A stretch of 64,000 nucleotides of DNA from NCBI GenBank assembly GCA_902517565.1, contig CABYCU010000001.1, forward strand, positions 186,001 through 250,000, read 5' to 3'. Both the position numbers and the translations under genes were made by a program. The notes beneath the pieces are model-generated. The model was not told where the DNA came from. It searched no databases and saw nothing but the letters and a program-made list of their open reading frames with translations. The stretch is from an uncultured SAR86 cluster bacterium. GTDB lineage: Bacteria; Pseudomonadota; Gammaproteobacteria; Magnimaribacterales; Magnimaribacteraceae. Shown here one piece after another: positions 1 to 9,616 of this stretch (the stretch's first letter is position 1; each line of letters begins with the position of its first letter).

Positions 1-1394
1 ATAATAACGACTATAAAGTTGCTGATATGGAGTTATCGGATTGGGGAAGAAAAGAAATAGTTATAGCTCAATCAGAGATGCCGGCATTAATGAAGTTAAG
101 AGAAAGATATGGATCACAACAACCCCTTAAAGGAGCAAAGATACTAGGATGTATCCATATGACTATACAGACTGCAGTTTTAATAGAAACTTTAACAGCC
201 TTAGGTGCTGAAGTTAGGTGGTCGGGTTGTAATATTTTTTCTACGCAAGATCACGCGGCCGCTGCAATAGCAAAATCTGGAGTATCTGTATTTGCATGGA
301 AAGGTCAAACTGAAGAAGAATTTGATTGGTGTATTGAACAAACTATCTTATGTGATGGTAAACCCTGGGATGCAAATATGATTCTTGATGATGGGGGCGA
401 CCTTACGTCCATGGTCCATAATAAATATCCTGAAATATTAGAAAATATACACGGCATCACAGAAGAAACAACTACTGGAGTTCTGAGGCTTAATGAAATG
501 ATTGAAAAAGGTGAGTTGAAAGTTCCAGCTATAAATGTCAATGATTCCGTAACAAAGTCAAAAAATGATAACAAATATGGAACTAGGCACAGTCTAAATG
601 ATGGAATAAAAAGAGGAACTGATATGTTCCTAGCAGGCAGAAAGGCTCTGGTAATTGGTTATGGTGATGTAGGCAAGGGTTCAGCTCAAAGTCTTAAACA
701 AGAAGGTATGGTGGTAAGAGTAACTGAAATAGATCCTATTTGTGCCATGCAAGCGTGTATGGATGGCTACGAAGTGGTTTCACCATATATTGACGGTATA
801 AATAATGATTCTGAAGACTCCATTAATCTATCATTGCTAGGTGATACTGATCTTATTGTTACAACAACCGGAAACTATAAGGTCTGTGATAAACATATGC
901 TCAAGGCAGCAAAAAACGGAGCAGTTGTATGTAATATAGGTCATTTTGATACTGAAATAGATACACAATACTTGAGAGATGAGTGGTGCTGGGAAGAAGT
1001 AAAGCCACAAGTCCATAAAATATTCAGAGATACCAAAGCTGGAGACACACCAAATCTGGATAGTGATAATTATATTATTCTTCTTTCTGAAGGGAGATTG
1101 GTCAATTTAGGAAATGCAACAGGTCACCCATCAAGAATTATGGATGGCTCTTTCGCAAATCAGGTTCTGGCTCAAATGTATTTATATGAGAAGAAATTTG
1201 CCCAAATAAATGATGAAGAAAAAAAACAAGAACTTATCAAAGTGGAGGTTTTACCTAAAAAACTTGATGAAGAGGTGGCTGCTTACATGGTAGAGGGTTT
1301 CGGCGGCGTTATGACTAAACTTTCTTCTGATCAAGCAGACTATATTAATGTACCTGAAGAGGGCCCGTTCAAATCGGAAATATATAAATATTAA
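1..1394 (+). CDS. ahcY: Adenosylhomocysteinase (S-adenosylhomocysteine hydrolase), 5' end truncated by the window
   Basis: Protein matches the SAHH family ([26 protein letters not shown]-binding [14 protein letters not shown]-terminal KY). In-frame codons upstream of the ORF-track ATG (NNDYKVAD) fit the usual SAHH N-terminus DYKVAD, so the true start lies before position 1. Confidence 0.96.
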   Translation, partial: NNDYKVADMELSDWGRKEIVIAQSEMPALMKLRERYGSQQPLKGAKILGCIHMTIQTAVLIETLTALGAEVRWSGCNIFSTQDHAAAAIAKSGVSVFAWKGQTEEEFDWCIEQTILCDGKPWDANMILDDGGDLTSMVHNKYPEILENIHGITEETTTGVLRLNEMIEKGELKVPAINVNDSVTKSKNDNKYGTRHSLNDGIKRGTDMFLAGRKALVIGYGDVGKGSAQSLKQEGMVVRVTEIDPICAMQACMDGYEVVSPYIDGINNDSEDSINLSLLGDTDLIVTTTGNYKVCDKHMLKAAKNGAVVCNIGHFDTEIDTQYLRDEWCWEEVKPQVHKIFRDTKAGDTPNLDSDNYIILLSEGRLVNLGNATGHPSRIMDGSFANQVLAQMYLYEKKFAQINDEEKKQELIKVEVLPKKLDEEVAAYMVEGFGGVMTKLSSDQADYINVPEEGPFKSEIYKY

Positions 1395-1501
1395 TTGGAA
1401 GTATTTATCATAAGACCCCAAAATTTTTGTTTTGAGTTTTTCAAGATCCCTACTAATGGTCAATTGAAGCTAATATACAGAAACTTATTCTAATAAAAGA
1501 T

Positions 1502-2908
1502 ATGGCTAAAAAAGAAAATAAAGTAAATGCTCTCTGGGGGGGAAGGTTTAATTCTGGCACAAATCATTTGGCCCAGTCTTTTTCAGCTTCTGTTGATATA
1601 GATAAAAGACTATTTAAGACTGATATCCAAGGTTCAATTGCTTATGCTGAGATTTTAAAAAAAGCCAACATAATTAGTGCAAAGGAACTCAGCAAAATTA
1701 AGAAAGGCCTTAAAAAGATATTAGAAGAAATAATACAAGATAAATTTAATTGGGACCCTGCACTTGAAGATGTTCATATGAACATAGAATCAAGGCTAAC
1801 AGCAATTTCTGGTATTGCCGCAAAAAAAATCCATACTGGCAGATCCAGAAATGATCAAGTTGCTACAGATTTAAGATTATTTCTAATGGAAAAAACTGAT
1901 GATATTTCTAATTTATTAATCTCATTGCAAGAATCCATTCTTTCAAAAGCTGAAATATATGCTGACTCTATAATGCCTGGCTTAACCCATCTTCAGATAG
2001 CGCAGCCTGTTACTTTTGGACATCATCTAATGGCATGGTACGAAATGCTAGCCAGAGATTATTCAAGACTTCAAGATGCTAAAGAAAGGATGAGCGTAAT
2101 GCCACTAGGTTCAGCAGCGTTGTCGGGTACAAGATTTAATATAGATAGGAAATTACTCGCCAAAAAGTTAGGTTTTAAAGAAATCAGTAAGAACTCTATG
2201 GATGCGGTTAGTGATAGAGACTTTGTTTTGGAGCTGGCCTCCTCCTTATCTATTATAGGAATACATCTCTCAAGAGTATGCGAAGAAATTATAATTTGGT
2301 CTTCGAGCCAATATAATTATGTGAACTTGTCTGATGAAGTTTCTACTGGCTCTTCGATAATGCCGCAAAAGAAAAATCCGGATATGACTGAACTCATAAG
2401 AGGTGGTGCTTCAAAAACAATAGCCAATCTAATGGGGCTGCTTTCATTAATGAAAAACTTACCACTCACTTACAACAGAGATTTACAAGAAGATAAAGCA
2501 TTTATCTTTAATAGCGTAGATTTTACCGAAGACAGTCTAGCGCTACTTGCTTTGGTTATTGAAGGCATGCAACCGAACACTGAAAAAATGAGGCAGGATT
2601 GTTTCATCGGGCAAATAACGGCAACGGATTTGGCTGACTATCTTGTTGAAAAAAATATGCCTTTTAGAAAAGCCCACGAAGTTGTAGGGAAAATTGTAGC
2701 TCACGCAGAAACAAAAAAAATGCAGATTTTTGAATTAGAAATATCAGAATTGCGAAAATTCACAAAATTAATTGAAGATGACGTAGTAAATTATCTAAAC
2801 CCTGAAAAAACAATTCTTGCTAGAAAACAAACAGGTGGGACAGCTCCTACTCAAGTTAAAAGAGAAATTAGAGTTGCAAAGAATTCTTTGTCTAAAAGAA
2901 GACTATGA
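1502..2908 (+). CDS. argH: Argininosuccinate lyase
   Basis: Family signature GSSIMPQKKNPD; N-terminal LWGGRF. Confidence 0.97.
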   Translation: MAKKENKVNALWGGRFNSGTNHLAQSFSASVDIDKRLFKTDIQGSIAYAEILKKANIISAKELSKIKKGLKKILEEIIQDKFNWDPALEDVHMNIESRLTAISGIAAKKIHTGRSRNDQVATDLRLFLMEKTDDISNLLISLQESILSKAEIYADSIMPGLTHLQIAQPVTFGHHLMAWYEMLARDYSRLQDAKERMSVMPLGSAALSGTRFNIDRKLLAKKLGFKEISKNSMDAVSDRDFVLELASSLSIIGIHLSRVCEEIIIWSSSQYNYVNLSDEVSTGSSIMPQKKNPDMTELIRGGASKTIANLMGLLSLMKNLPLTYNRDLQEDKAFIFNSVDFTEDSLALLALVIEGMQPNTEKMRQDCFIGQITATDLADYLVEKNMPFRKAHEVVGKIVAHAETKKMQIFELEISELRKFTKLIEDDVVNYLNPEKTILARKQTGGTAPTQVKREIRVAKNSLSKRRL

Positions 2909-3030
2909 AAGTATCTATAAAAATATTACTTCTAGTATTGGTTGTGAACTTATTATCTTGTGGAAATAAAGTACCGTTAAAATTACCTGACAGTTCCTTA
3001 GTCGATTCAGTGAGCTATGAAAGAAATTGA
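2905..3030 (+). CDS. lptM: Small lipoprotein LptM (YifL-like), 41 aa, absent from the ORF track
   Basis: Manual translation MKVSIKILLLVLVVNLLSCGNKVPLKLPDSSLVDSVSYERN*. Lipobox LLSC followed by GNKVPLKLP, resembling the LptM CGxKGPLxxP motif. ATGA overlap with argH, 14-bp overlap with lysA; conserved position before lysA/dapF. Confidence 0.85.
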   Translation: MKVSIKILLLVLVVNLLSCGNKVPLKLPDSSLVDSVSYERN

Positions 3031-4240
3031 AGGTCAACTATGCGTTGAAGATATCCGTGTTAGTGATCTGGCAATAGAACATGGGACACCTTTATTTATA
3101 TATTCCTCAGGAGTTATTAAGGACAATTTCAAAAGATATAAAGATGAAATCAGAGACGATGATCTTATTTGTTATGCAGTTAAAGCAAACTCTAACCTTC
3201 ATATCTTAAAATTATTGGTAAGCCAGGGGTCTGGCTTTGATGTCGTCTCAGGTAATGAACTAAAAAGATGCCTCACGGCAGGAGCTGATAAAAAGAAAAT
3301 TGTTTTTTCAGGAGTAGCGAAATCTATTGAAGAAATTAAGTTTGCTATTGAAAGTGATATCTTATCTATAAACATAGAATCTGTTGGGGAATTTGAGAGA
3401 ATATTGGAAATCGCAAAAGATTTAAAAAAATCTGTGAATTGTGCGTTAAGAATTAATCCTGATATCTCTATAGGTTCTCATAAGTATATTGAGACTGGCA
3501 CAAAGACATCTAAATTTGGTTTAGATAATGAGGCAATTAGAAATATATCGGAACTAGCTCAAGAAAGTGAACTTATTAACATAACTGCTATAGCTTGCCA
3601 TATAGGTTCTCAAATTTCAGATGAGAATTTAATACTTAGCAGCTTAGATTCAATGATAGATGTTGCAATAAAGCTTTCAACAAAAGGACATGCTATTAAA
3701 ATCCTAGATATTGGTGGTGGGCTTGGTATCAGATACAAAGATGAGGATGCTGGAGATCCTAAAATCTTATTAACCAAGGTTAAAGAGCGCTTAAAGGGAA
3801 TGGACTACAAAATTATATTAGAACCTGGAAGATCTGTTGTCGCAAATGCAGGAATTTTAGTTACAAAGATTGAATACATAAAAGAAGCAGGCGAAAAGAA
3901 ATTTGCAATTATTGATGCAGGAATGAATGATCTTATAAGGCCATCATTATATGAAGCATGGCATGAAGTAAGGGAAGTCGAGGTCAGTAATGTTGAAGCT
4001 TGTCATTATGATCTTGCAGGGCCAGTGTGTGAAACAGGCGACGTTCTTGCAAAGGATCGTAAGCTGAAAATACTTCCGAATGACTGTGTTGCTTTTATGG
4101 ACGTTGGAGCCTATGGTTCAGTAATGGCCTCTAATTACAACTCTAGATTGAAGCCTATCGAATTGCTCGTTACAGGCAATAAAGTCAAGGTGATCAAAAG
4201 AAGAGAAAGCTTTGAAGATCTCATAGCTTTAGAATCTTAA
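3017..4240 (+). CDS. lysA: Diaminopimelate decarboxylase
   Basis: PLP motif YAVKANSN, HIGSQI, GGGLGI, EPGRSVVANAG, CETGDVLA. Confidence 0.96.
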   Translation: MKEIEGQLCVEDIRVSDLAIEHGTPLFIYSSGVIKDNFKRYKDEIRDDDLICYAVKANSNLHILKLLVSQGSGFDVVSGNELKRCLTAGADKKKIVFSGVAKSIEEIKFAIESDILSINIESVGEFERILEIAKDLKKSVNCALRINPDISIGSHKYIETGTKTSKFGLDNEAIRNISELAQESELINITAIACHIGSQISDENLILSSLDSMIDVAIKLSTKGHAIKILDIGGGLGIRYKDEDAGDPKILLTKVKERLKGMDYKIILEPGRSVVANAGILVTKIEYIKEAGEKKFAIIDAGMNDLIRPSLYEAWHEVREVEVSNVEACHYDLAGPVCETGDVLAKDRKLKILPNDCVAFMDVGAYGSVMASNYNSRLKPIELLVTGNKVKVIKRRESFEDLIALES

Positions 4241-4246
4241 GTTTGC

Positions 4247-5038
4247 ATGTTAACAAATCTCTATATTTACTCAGGTCTTGGAAATATTATTGCCATTATT
4301 GATTCTTTGAGGGAAGAAGTTTTTGTTAATTCAAAAGACGTAGTCAGCCTATACAGCAATCAGGCAATTAACTTTGATCAACTTATACATGTCTTACCGC
4401 CAAAAGATCAAAATAATGATTTCGACGTAAAGATATATAACAATGATGGGTCTTTAGCCGCTAATTGTATAAATGGGGCAAGGTGTGTATCCAAATTTAT
4501 TGAAGATAATGACTTAAGTGCTTCTAAAAAAATAAAAGTTAGTACTGATGGAGGTCTTTGGTACTTAGAAGCTATAAATGCAGATAGATTTTCTGCCTCC
4601 TTTCTGCTCTCAGATACAATTAAACACTTAGAGTTAGAGCTAGATAGTCAAGATTTATCATTAGATTGCATTAACTTAGGGAATCCACATGGTGTTAATT
4701 TTAAAAGGATTGATTCAGATCTAGATTTTCTAAGCGCGGGAAAGCAACTACAACATAGTCGGCACTTTCCGGATGGTGTTAATTTTGGTTTAGCTAATAA
4801 AATAAGTGATAATGAAATAGACCTTAGGGTGTATGAAAGAGGAGTTGGAGAAACTTTAGCATGCGGAAGCGGGGCATGTGCAGCAGCTGTTATAGGCATA
4901 ATTCAGCAAGAAATGGATTCGCCTGTAAAGGTTAACTTTCAAGAAGGGAGTCTTTTGGTAGACTACAAGGTAGAATCTAGAATGATTAACACTGAAGGTG
5001 CAGCTGCCTTTGTAGAAGAAAGAAAAATCGAAGTTTAA
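4247..5038 (+). CDS. dapF: Diaminopimelate epimerase
   Basis: Catalytic Cys contexts NGARC and ERGVGETLACGSGACAAA. Confidence 0.95.
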   Translation: MLTNLYIYSGLGNIIAIIDSLREEVFVNSKDVVSLYSNQAINFDQLIHVLPPKDQNNDFDVKIYNNDGSLAANCINGARCVSKFIEDNDLSASKKIKVSTDGGLWYLEAINADRFSASFLLSDTIKHLELELDSQDLSLDCINLGNPHGVNFKRIDSDLDFLSAGKQLQHSRHFPDGVNFGLANKISDNEIDLRVYERGVGETLACGSGACAAAVIGIIQQEMDSPVKVNFQEGSLLVDYKVESRMINTEGAAAFVEERKIEV

Positions 5039-5700
5039 TGTCCAAAAAGTCTATTGATCCAAAACTAGTAGAGGAGTTTCTGATACTTAATCCAGATTTT
5101 CTTTCCGCCAATTCACACATACTTAATTCTATAGAGATAGTTCATGAGACAGGAGGCGCGGTCTCTTTGATTCAAAAACAAGTTGAGATGCTTAGAAATA
5201 ATTATGAATCAACTTCTAGTAATCTACTGCAGCTGCTGGAAATAGCTAAAACCAATGAAGGAATTTTCGAGAAGACAAAAGGGCTGATTCTGGAATTAAT
5301 AGTGTGTCGTAATTTGAATGATGTTGTTTTAATAACCGAAGAGAAATTCATTAAAGAGCTAAATGCTGATGCTTGTAAACTTTTATTTTTTAAAGAAAAT
5401 ATAAATCTTCCAAAAGGAAGAATCTTAGATGCTAAAGAGGCGCATAGAGTAATAGGGAAAAAATATAATGCTGGAGAAATATTCTGTGGACCCTTAGATA
5501 AAAAAGAATCGAGCTATATTTTTGATAAAAAAACAAAGGTCATAGATTGCGTTCTTGTTCCCATAAAGAATGCAGAATGCCCAGGTATGCTTGCTTTAGG
5601 TTCGCATTCTCAAGACAACTATTCAAAGGAAAATGACTCATTATTCTTGGAGTTTGTTGCAGAAACACTGTCAAGACTTATAGATAGAAATAATTTCTAA
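5038..5700 (+). CDS. DUF484 family protein
   Basis: N-terminal 'VEEFLILNPDFL...' typical of DUF484; located between dapF and xerC. Confidence 0.85.
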   Translation: MSKKSIDPKLVEEFLILNPDFLSANSHILNSIEIVHETGGAVSLIQKQVEMLRNNYESTSSNLLQLLEIAKTNEGIFEKTKGLILELIVCRNLNDVVLITEEKFIKELNADACKLLFFKENINLPKGRILDAKEAHRVIGKKYNAGEIFCGPLDKKESSYIFDKKTKVIDCVLVPIKNAECPGMLALGSHSQDNYSKENDSLFLEFVAETLSRLIDRNNF

Positions 5701-6612
5701 ATGTTACACACAGAGATTCAAAATTTTTTATCGTATTTAGAATCAGTAAAACAATATTCTGCCCATACTCTTATAAGTTATAAAAGAGATCTGCAAAAGC
5801 TTTCAGAAAATATAGCCAACCAAGGCATGGAAAATTGGTCGGCTGTAAAAGAACATGATTTAAGGACATTTGTTAATTCAGAGAGAAGAAGGGGCTTGAG
5901 CCCAAGAAGTATTCAAAGGCTACTATCGTCTTGTAGATCTTTTTTTGAATATCTGATGATAGAAGGTCAAATTAAGCTTAGCCCTGCACAAAGTATAAGC
6001 TCGCCTAAATTGGCTCAACTTCTTCCGAAAGCAATGGATGCAGATTTAGTACAAAGACTCTTAGACTTTAAACCACAAGGCGCGCTGGAAGTAAGAGATA
6101 AGGCCTTGGCAGAACTCCTTTATTCTTCAGGCTTAAGATTATCGGAAATTTGTAAATTGGATCTGCAGGACTTAGATATTAAAGAAAGGACTTGCAGAGT
6201 TACTGGAAAAGGGAACAAAACCAGAATAGTGCCAGTAGGTAAAAAGGCTATCCAGGCAATAAGAGATTGGTTTATTTACAGGTCTGAGTTGATAGAGTCG
6301 AAGGAAACTTCCACAGATGCTATCTTTCTTAATAATAAAGGTTTAAGAATCTCTTCACGATCAGTGCAATTAAGGTTAGAGAAACTATGCTTACAAAGAG
6401 GAATACCAGGAATTAACCCTCATATGCTAAGACACTCTTTTGCAAGTCATGTACTAGAATCAAGCGGTGATTTAAGAGCTGTTCAAGAGATGTTAGGACA
6501 TTCAGATATAGGTACCACACAAATATATACTAAATTAGATTTTCAACACCTTTCCAAGGTATACGATAAAGCTCATCCTCGAGCAAAGAAGGGAGCTAAA
6601 AATGACAATTAA
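5701..6612 (+). CDS. xerC: Tyrosine recombinase XerC
   Basis: Catalytic motifs SSGLRLSEIC, HMLRHSFASH, LGHSDIGTTQIYT; dapF-DUF484-xerC-HAD synteny. Confidence 0.94.
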   Translation: MLHTEIQNFLSYLESVKQYSAHTLISYKRDLQKLSENIANQGMENWSAVKEHDLRTFVNSERRRGLSPRSIQRLLSSCRSFFEYLMIEGQIKLSPAQSISSPKLAQLLPKAMDADLVQRLLDFKPQGALEVRDKALAELLYSSGLRLSEICKLDLQDLDIKERTCRVTGKGNKTRIVPVGKKAIQAIRDWFIYRSELIESKETSTDAIFLNNKGLRISSRSVQLRLEKLCLQRGIPGINPHMLRHSFASHVLESSGDLRAVQEMLGHSDIGTTQIYTKLDFQHLSKVYDKAHPRAKKGAKNDN

Positions 6613-7294
6613 ATCAATTTCTTTTGACCTAGATGATACATTTTGGCCACTTATGCCTACCATCTTAGAGGCTGAGAAAAAATCTAGAGATTGGATAGAA
6701 AAAAATTATCCTGGTGCTCTGAACTCTCTTACCAGAGAAGTTAGCATGGAAATTCGCGACAAGCTTTTAAGAGAAGACTCGACAATAATGAATAGAATAT
6801 CTGAATTGAGATTCAAAATATTTTTAGAAGCTGGAATTCGATCCGGTTATTCTGAAAATGAATCAACATCTATGGCGGAAGAGGCTTTTCAAATTTTCTT
6901 TGTAGGTAGGAATAAAGTAAATTTTTACGATGGGGTCATAGAAACTTTAGATTTACTTAAGGAGAAATATTCTCTTGGAGTCATTACTAATGGAAATGCA
7001 GATCTCGAGATGATTGGTATTGCGCATTATTTTGATTACATCTTTTCACCTGTTGAATTAAATGCACACAAGCCGGATCCAAAAATGTTTGAAGCAGTTC
7101 TAAAGGAAACCGGACTTAAAGCTGAAGAAATATGTCACATAGGTGACCATCCAGCGAATGATGTCAAAGCGAGCTATGATTTTGGTTGCAAGCCAGTTTG
7201 GTTCAAAGAAAAAGAAGGGGATCTTGGTCTGGATATAGAGGTTCCCTATTTTAGTGACTGGAGAGAGTTACCTAAATTATTGGAAGAAATTTAG
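6602..7294 (+). CDS. HAD-superfamily hydrolase (YigB-like)
   Basis: SFDLDDTFW, GVITNGNAD, KPDPKMFE, HIGDHPANDV motifs; follows xerC. Confidence 0.88.
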   Translation: MTIKSISFDLDDTFWPLMPTILEAEKKSRDWIEKNYPGALNSLTREVSMEIRDKLLREDSTIMNRISELRFKIFLEAGIRSGYSENESTSMAEEAFQIFFVGRNKVNFYDGVIETLDLLKEKYSLGVITNGNADLEMIGIAHYFDYIFSPVELNAHKPDPKMFEAVLKETGLKAEEICHIGDHPANDVKASYDFGCKPVWFKEKEGDLGLDIEVPYFSDWRELPKLLEEI

Positions 7295-7878
7295 AGTTGA
7301 GAAAGGTACGACTCTAATCTTGTGCCGTTCATTATGAAGCTAGATTTTTGTTGAGTTGCTGCTTCTTGAACCTCTGCCATATTCACAGCGCCTCCCACTT
7401 GAATAACTCCAACCATGGCCATCATTACATGCGGATCACATTGGTAAACATATACGCCTTCTTTATCTAGGGTTACAGAAATATCCTGGCTTAACATTCC
7501 AGCCCAGCTATCTGCACCTGAAGGTATCATCCCGGCCATAGAGGCTGAGTTGTGTGATAGATCAGTTGCTTTAAAGTGGATTGTATCTCCTACCGAAACT
7601 TTAATTACCGCAGGCTCAAAAACCATGGTTCCATCCTTACCTGAATTTAACATCTTTATGGTGTGTTCTGAGCCTTCAGATAGCTCTATCTTAGGAAGAT
7701 TACTGCTGGTTGCCATTTGCATTGGTGCAGCAGCTGGAGTTGAGCCACAATCTTGACCTTCAAGACAAATTGAACCGACAGGTGCAATCCTTTTCTCTAT
7801 TGCCTTGTTAGCCTCTGAAGCACCTAAACTGAATACAAGACTGAGAGAGAGAAGTAAGAAAATTTTTGGGTTTTTCAT
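7291..7878 (-). CDS. Secreted cupredoxin (pseudoazurin/plastocyanin-like)
   Basis: Signal peptide; type-1 copper ligand pattern DLSHNS ... YVYQCDPHVMMAM. Confidence 0.85.
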   Translation of the reverse strand: MKNPKIFLLLSLSLVFSLGASEANKAIEKRIAPVGSICLEGQDCGSTPAAAPMQMATSSNLPKIELSEGSEHTIKMLNSGKDGTMVFEPAVIKVSVGDTIHFKATDLSHNSASMAGMIPSGADSWAGMLSQDISVTLDKEGVYVYQCDPHVMMAMVGVIQVGGAVNMAEVQEAATQQKSSFIMNGTRLESYLSQL

Positions 7879-7952
7879 ATTTATAGATTTAAGAAGATCG
7901 AGCGAGCGGCATTATAAAACATTAAAACTAGCTAGTCTTGATATATAAAAAA

Positions 7953-9134
7953 CTAAAATGCGGGTATATCTGTCTGTGTTCTACCTAAAATAAGAGCATG
8001 AATATCATGTGTTCCTTCATAAGTATTTACCACCTCAAGATTAACCATATGACGCATAATCGGATACTCATCTGAGATGCCATTACCTCCAAGCATATCT
8101 CTAGATTTTCTAGCTATTTCGAGTGCTTTTCCTGTTGAGTTTCGTTTAATCAGTGAGATTAATTCGGGAGAAATATTATTGTCATTCATTAATTGACCGG
8201 CTCGATAGCATCCTTGTAGGCCAATACTAATATCTGTTTGCATATCAGCGAGCTTCAACTGAATTATTTGGTTTGCGCCCAAAGGCTTGTCGAACTGTTT
8301 TCTATCCATGACATAGTCTCTTGCTGTATGCCAACAAGTCTCGGCGGCTCCTAAAGCTCCCCATGCAATTCCATATCTTGCATTATTCAAACAGCTAAAT
8401 GGACCTTTGAGACCCTCAACATTAGGAAGCATTTGGCTTTCTTCAACAAAGACTTCATCCATCACTATCTGGCCGGTGACTGAAGCCCTTAAAGCAAGCT
8501 TGCCTTCTATCTTAGGTGCGCTCAATCCTTCCATTCCTTTTTCTAAAATAAAACCTTTTATTTTTCCATCATCATTCTTAGCCCAAACAACAAAAACATC
8601 GGCAATAGGGCTATTTGATATCCACATTTTTGCTCCAGAAATAGAATATCCTCCATCAACACTTTTAGCTCTTGTTATTAGGCCACCAGCATCAGAACCA
8701 TAATCTGGCTCAGTTAATCCAAAACAGCCTATTTTTTCTCCCTTAGCTAATCCAGGCAGATATTTCTCTCTTTGCTCTTCTGAACCGAAAGCATATATGG
8801 GGTACATAACCAAAGAGGACTGAACACTCATCATTGACCTGTAACCTGAATCTACCCTCTCAACCTCTCTGGCAATAAGCCCATAGCTCATGTAGTCCAC
8901 TCCCGGACAATCATATCCCTGTATAGTTGAACCTAATAAGCCCACTGATCCCATTTCTTTGAAAATAGATGGATCAGTCTCTTCTTTTCTAAAAGCTTCT
9001 CTTACTCTAGGTAAAAGTTTTTCTTGAGCAAACTGATGGGCTGTATCTCGAACCATCCTTTGATCGTCTGATAGTTGTTGCTCCAGTAAAAAAGGGTCTT
9101 TCCAATTTATTGATTGCCAAGTATTACTTGCCAT
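7953..9134 (-). CDS. Acyl-CoA dehydrogenase, probably glutaryl-CoA dehydrogenase
   Basis: [41 protein letters not shown]...[14 protein letters not shown], typical of GcdH. Confidence 0.88.
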   Translation of the reverse strand: MASNTWQSINWKDPFLLEQQLSDDQRMVRDTAHQFAQEKLLPRVREAFRKEETDPSIFKEMGSVGLLGSTIQGYDCPGVDYMSYGLIAREVERVDSGYRSMMSVQSSLVMYPIYAFGSEEQREKYLPGLAKGEKIGCFGLTEPDYGSDAGGLITRAKSVDGGYSISGAKMWISNSPIADVFVVWAKNDDGKIKGFILEKGMEGLSAPKIEGKLALRASVTGQIVMDEVFVEESQMLPNVEGLKGPFSCLNNARYGIAWGALGAAETCWHTARDYVMDRKQFDKPLGANQIIQLKLADMQTDISIGLQGCYRAGQLMNDNNISPELISLIKRNSTGKALEIARKSRDMLGGNGISDEYPIMRHMVNLEVVNTYEGTHDIHALILGRTQTDIPAF

Positions 9135-9221
9135 ATTTACTCCATACTTTAAAGAAAGCGGATAATATCAGGGCTGGTGTATTAATAAAATAGATATTGA
9201 GATAGATATATAATCGGAACT

Positions 9222-9296
9222 GGGTTAGTAGCTCAGCTAGGATAGAGCGTCTGCCTCCGGAGCAGAAGGTCACAGGTTCAAATCCTGTCTAGCCCA
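9222..9296 (+). tRNA. tRNA-Arg, anticodon CCG, no encoded CCA
   Basis: Cloverleaf by hand: acceptor GGGTTAG/CTAGCCC (one G-U), D stem GCTC/GAGC, anticodon stem TCTGC/GCAGA around CTCCGGA, T stem ACAGG/CCTGT around TTCAAAT. Confidence 0.95.
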
Positions 9297-9300
9297 CTTA

Positions 9301-9570
9301 GTGTATATTAGGGTCATCAAAAAATTATTAATACTTTTGAGCAGCATAGTTATAGGGTTTTATGCTGCCTCTTGTATTTTAATTTGGGTATTAGCGATAA
9401 TTGGCTCTATATTCAGCGAAGGAGTGCATACTAATGTTCAAGATATGCTCTCAACTCTTTCGGCTGAGGGTCTAGTAGGCTTTTTGGTTATAACTCAATT
9501 AACTATAGTCCCACTAATTGCAGGTTGGGTTTCTCAATTTTTATTTAACAAATATAAATCCCTAAAATAA
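9301..9570 (+). CDS. Small membrane protein of unknown function (GTG start)
   Basis: ORF with two hydrophobic segments; begins 4 nt after the tRNA 3' end. Confidence 0.5.
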   Translation: MYIRVIKKLLILLSSIVIGFYAASCILIWVLAIIGSIFSEGVHTNVQDMLSTLSAEGLVGFLVITQLTIVPLIAGWVSQFLFNKYKSLK

Positions 9571-9616
9571 ATATTTTTTTGATTAATATCTCAAAAATAA
9601 GTTATATACTTAATTT

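Noticed and set aside
1395-1501. Possible riboswitch or structured RNA between ahcY and argH
   Set aside because: No recognisable SAH/SAM riboswitch core or convincing stem; SAH riboswitches would be upstream of ahcY, outside the window.
5701-6612. Tyrosine recombinase as a sign of an integrated mobile element
   Set aside because: Its synteny (dapF-DUF484-xerC-HAD) and motifs identify core XerC; there are no flanking att repeats or phage/IS genes.
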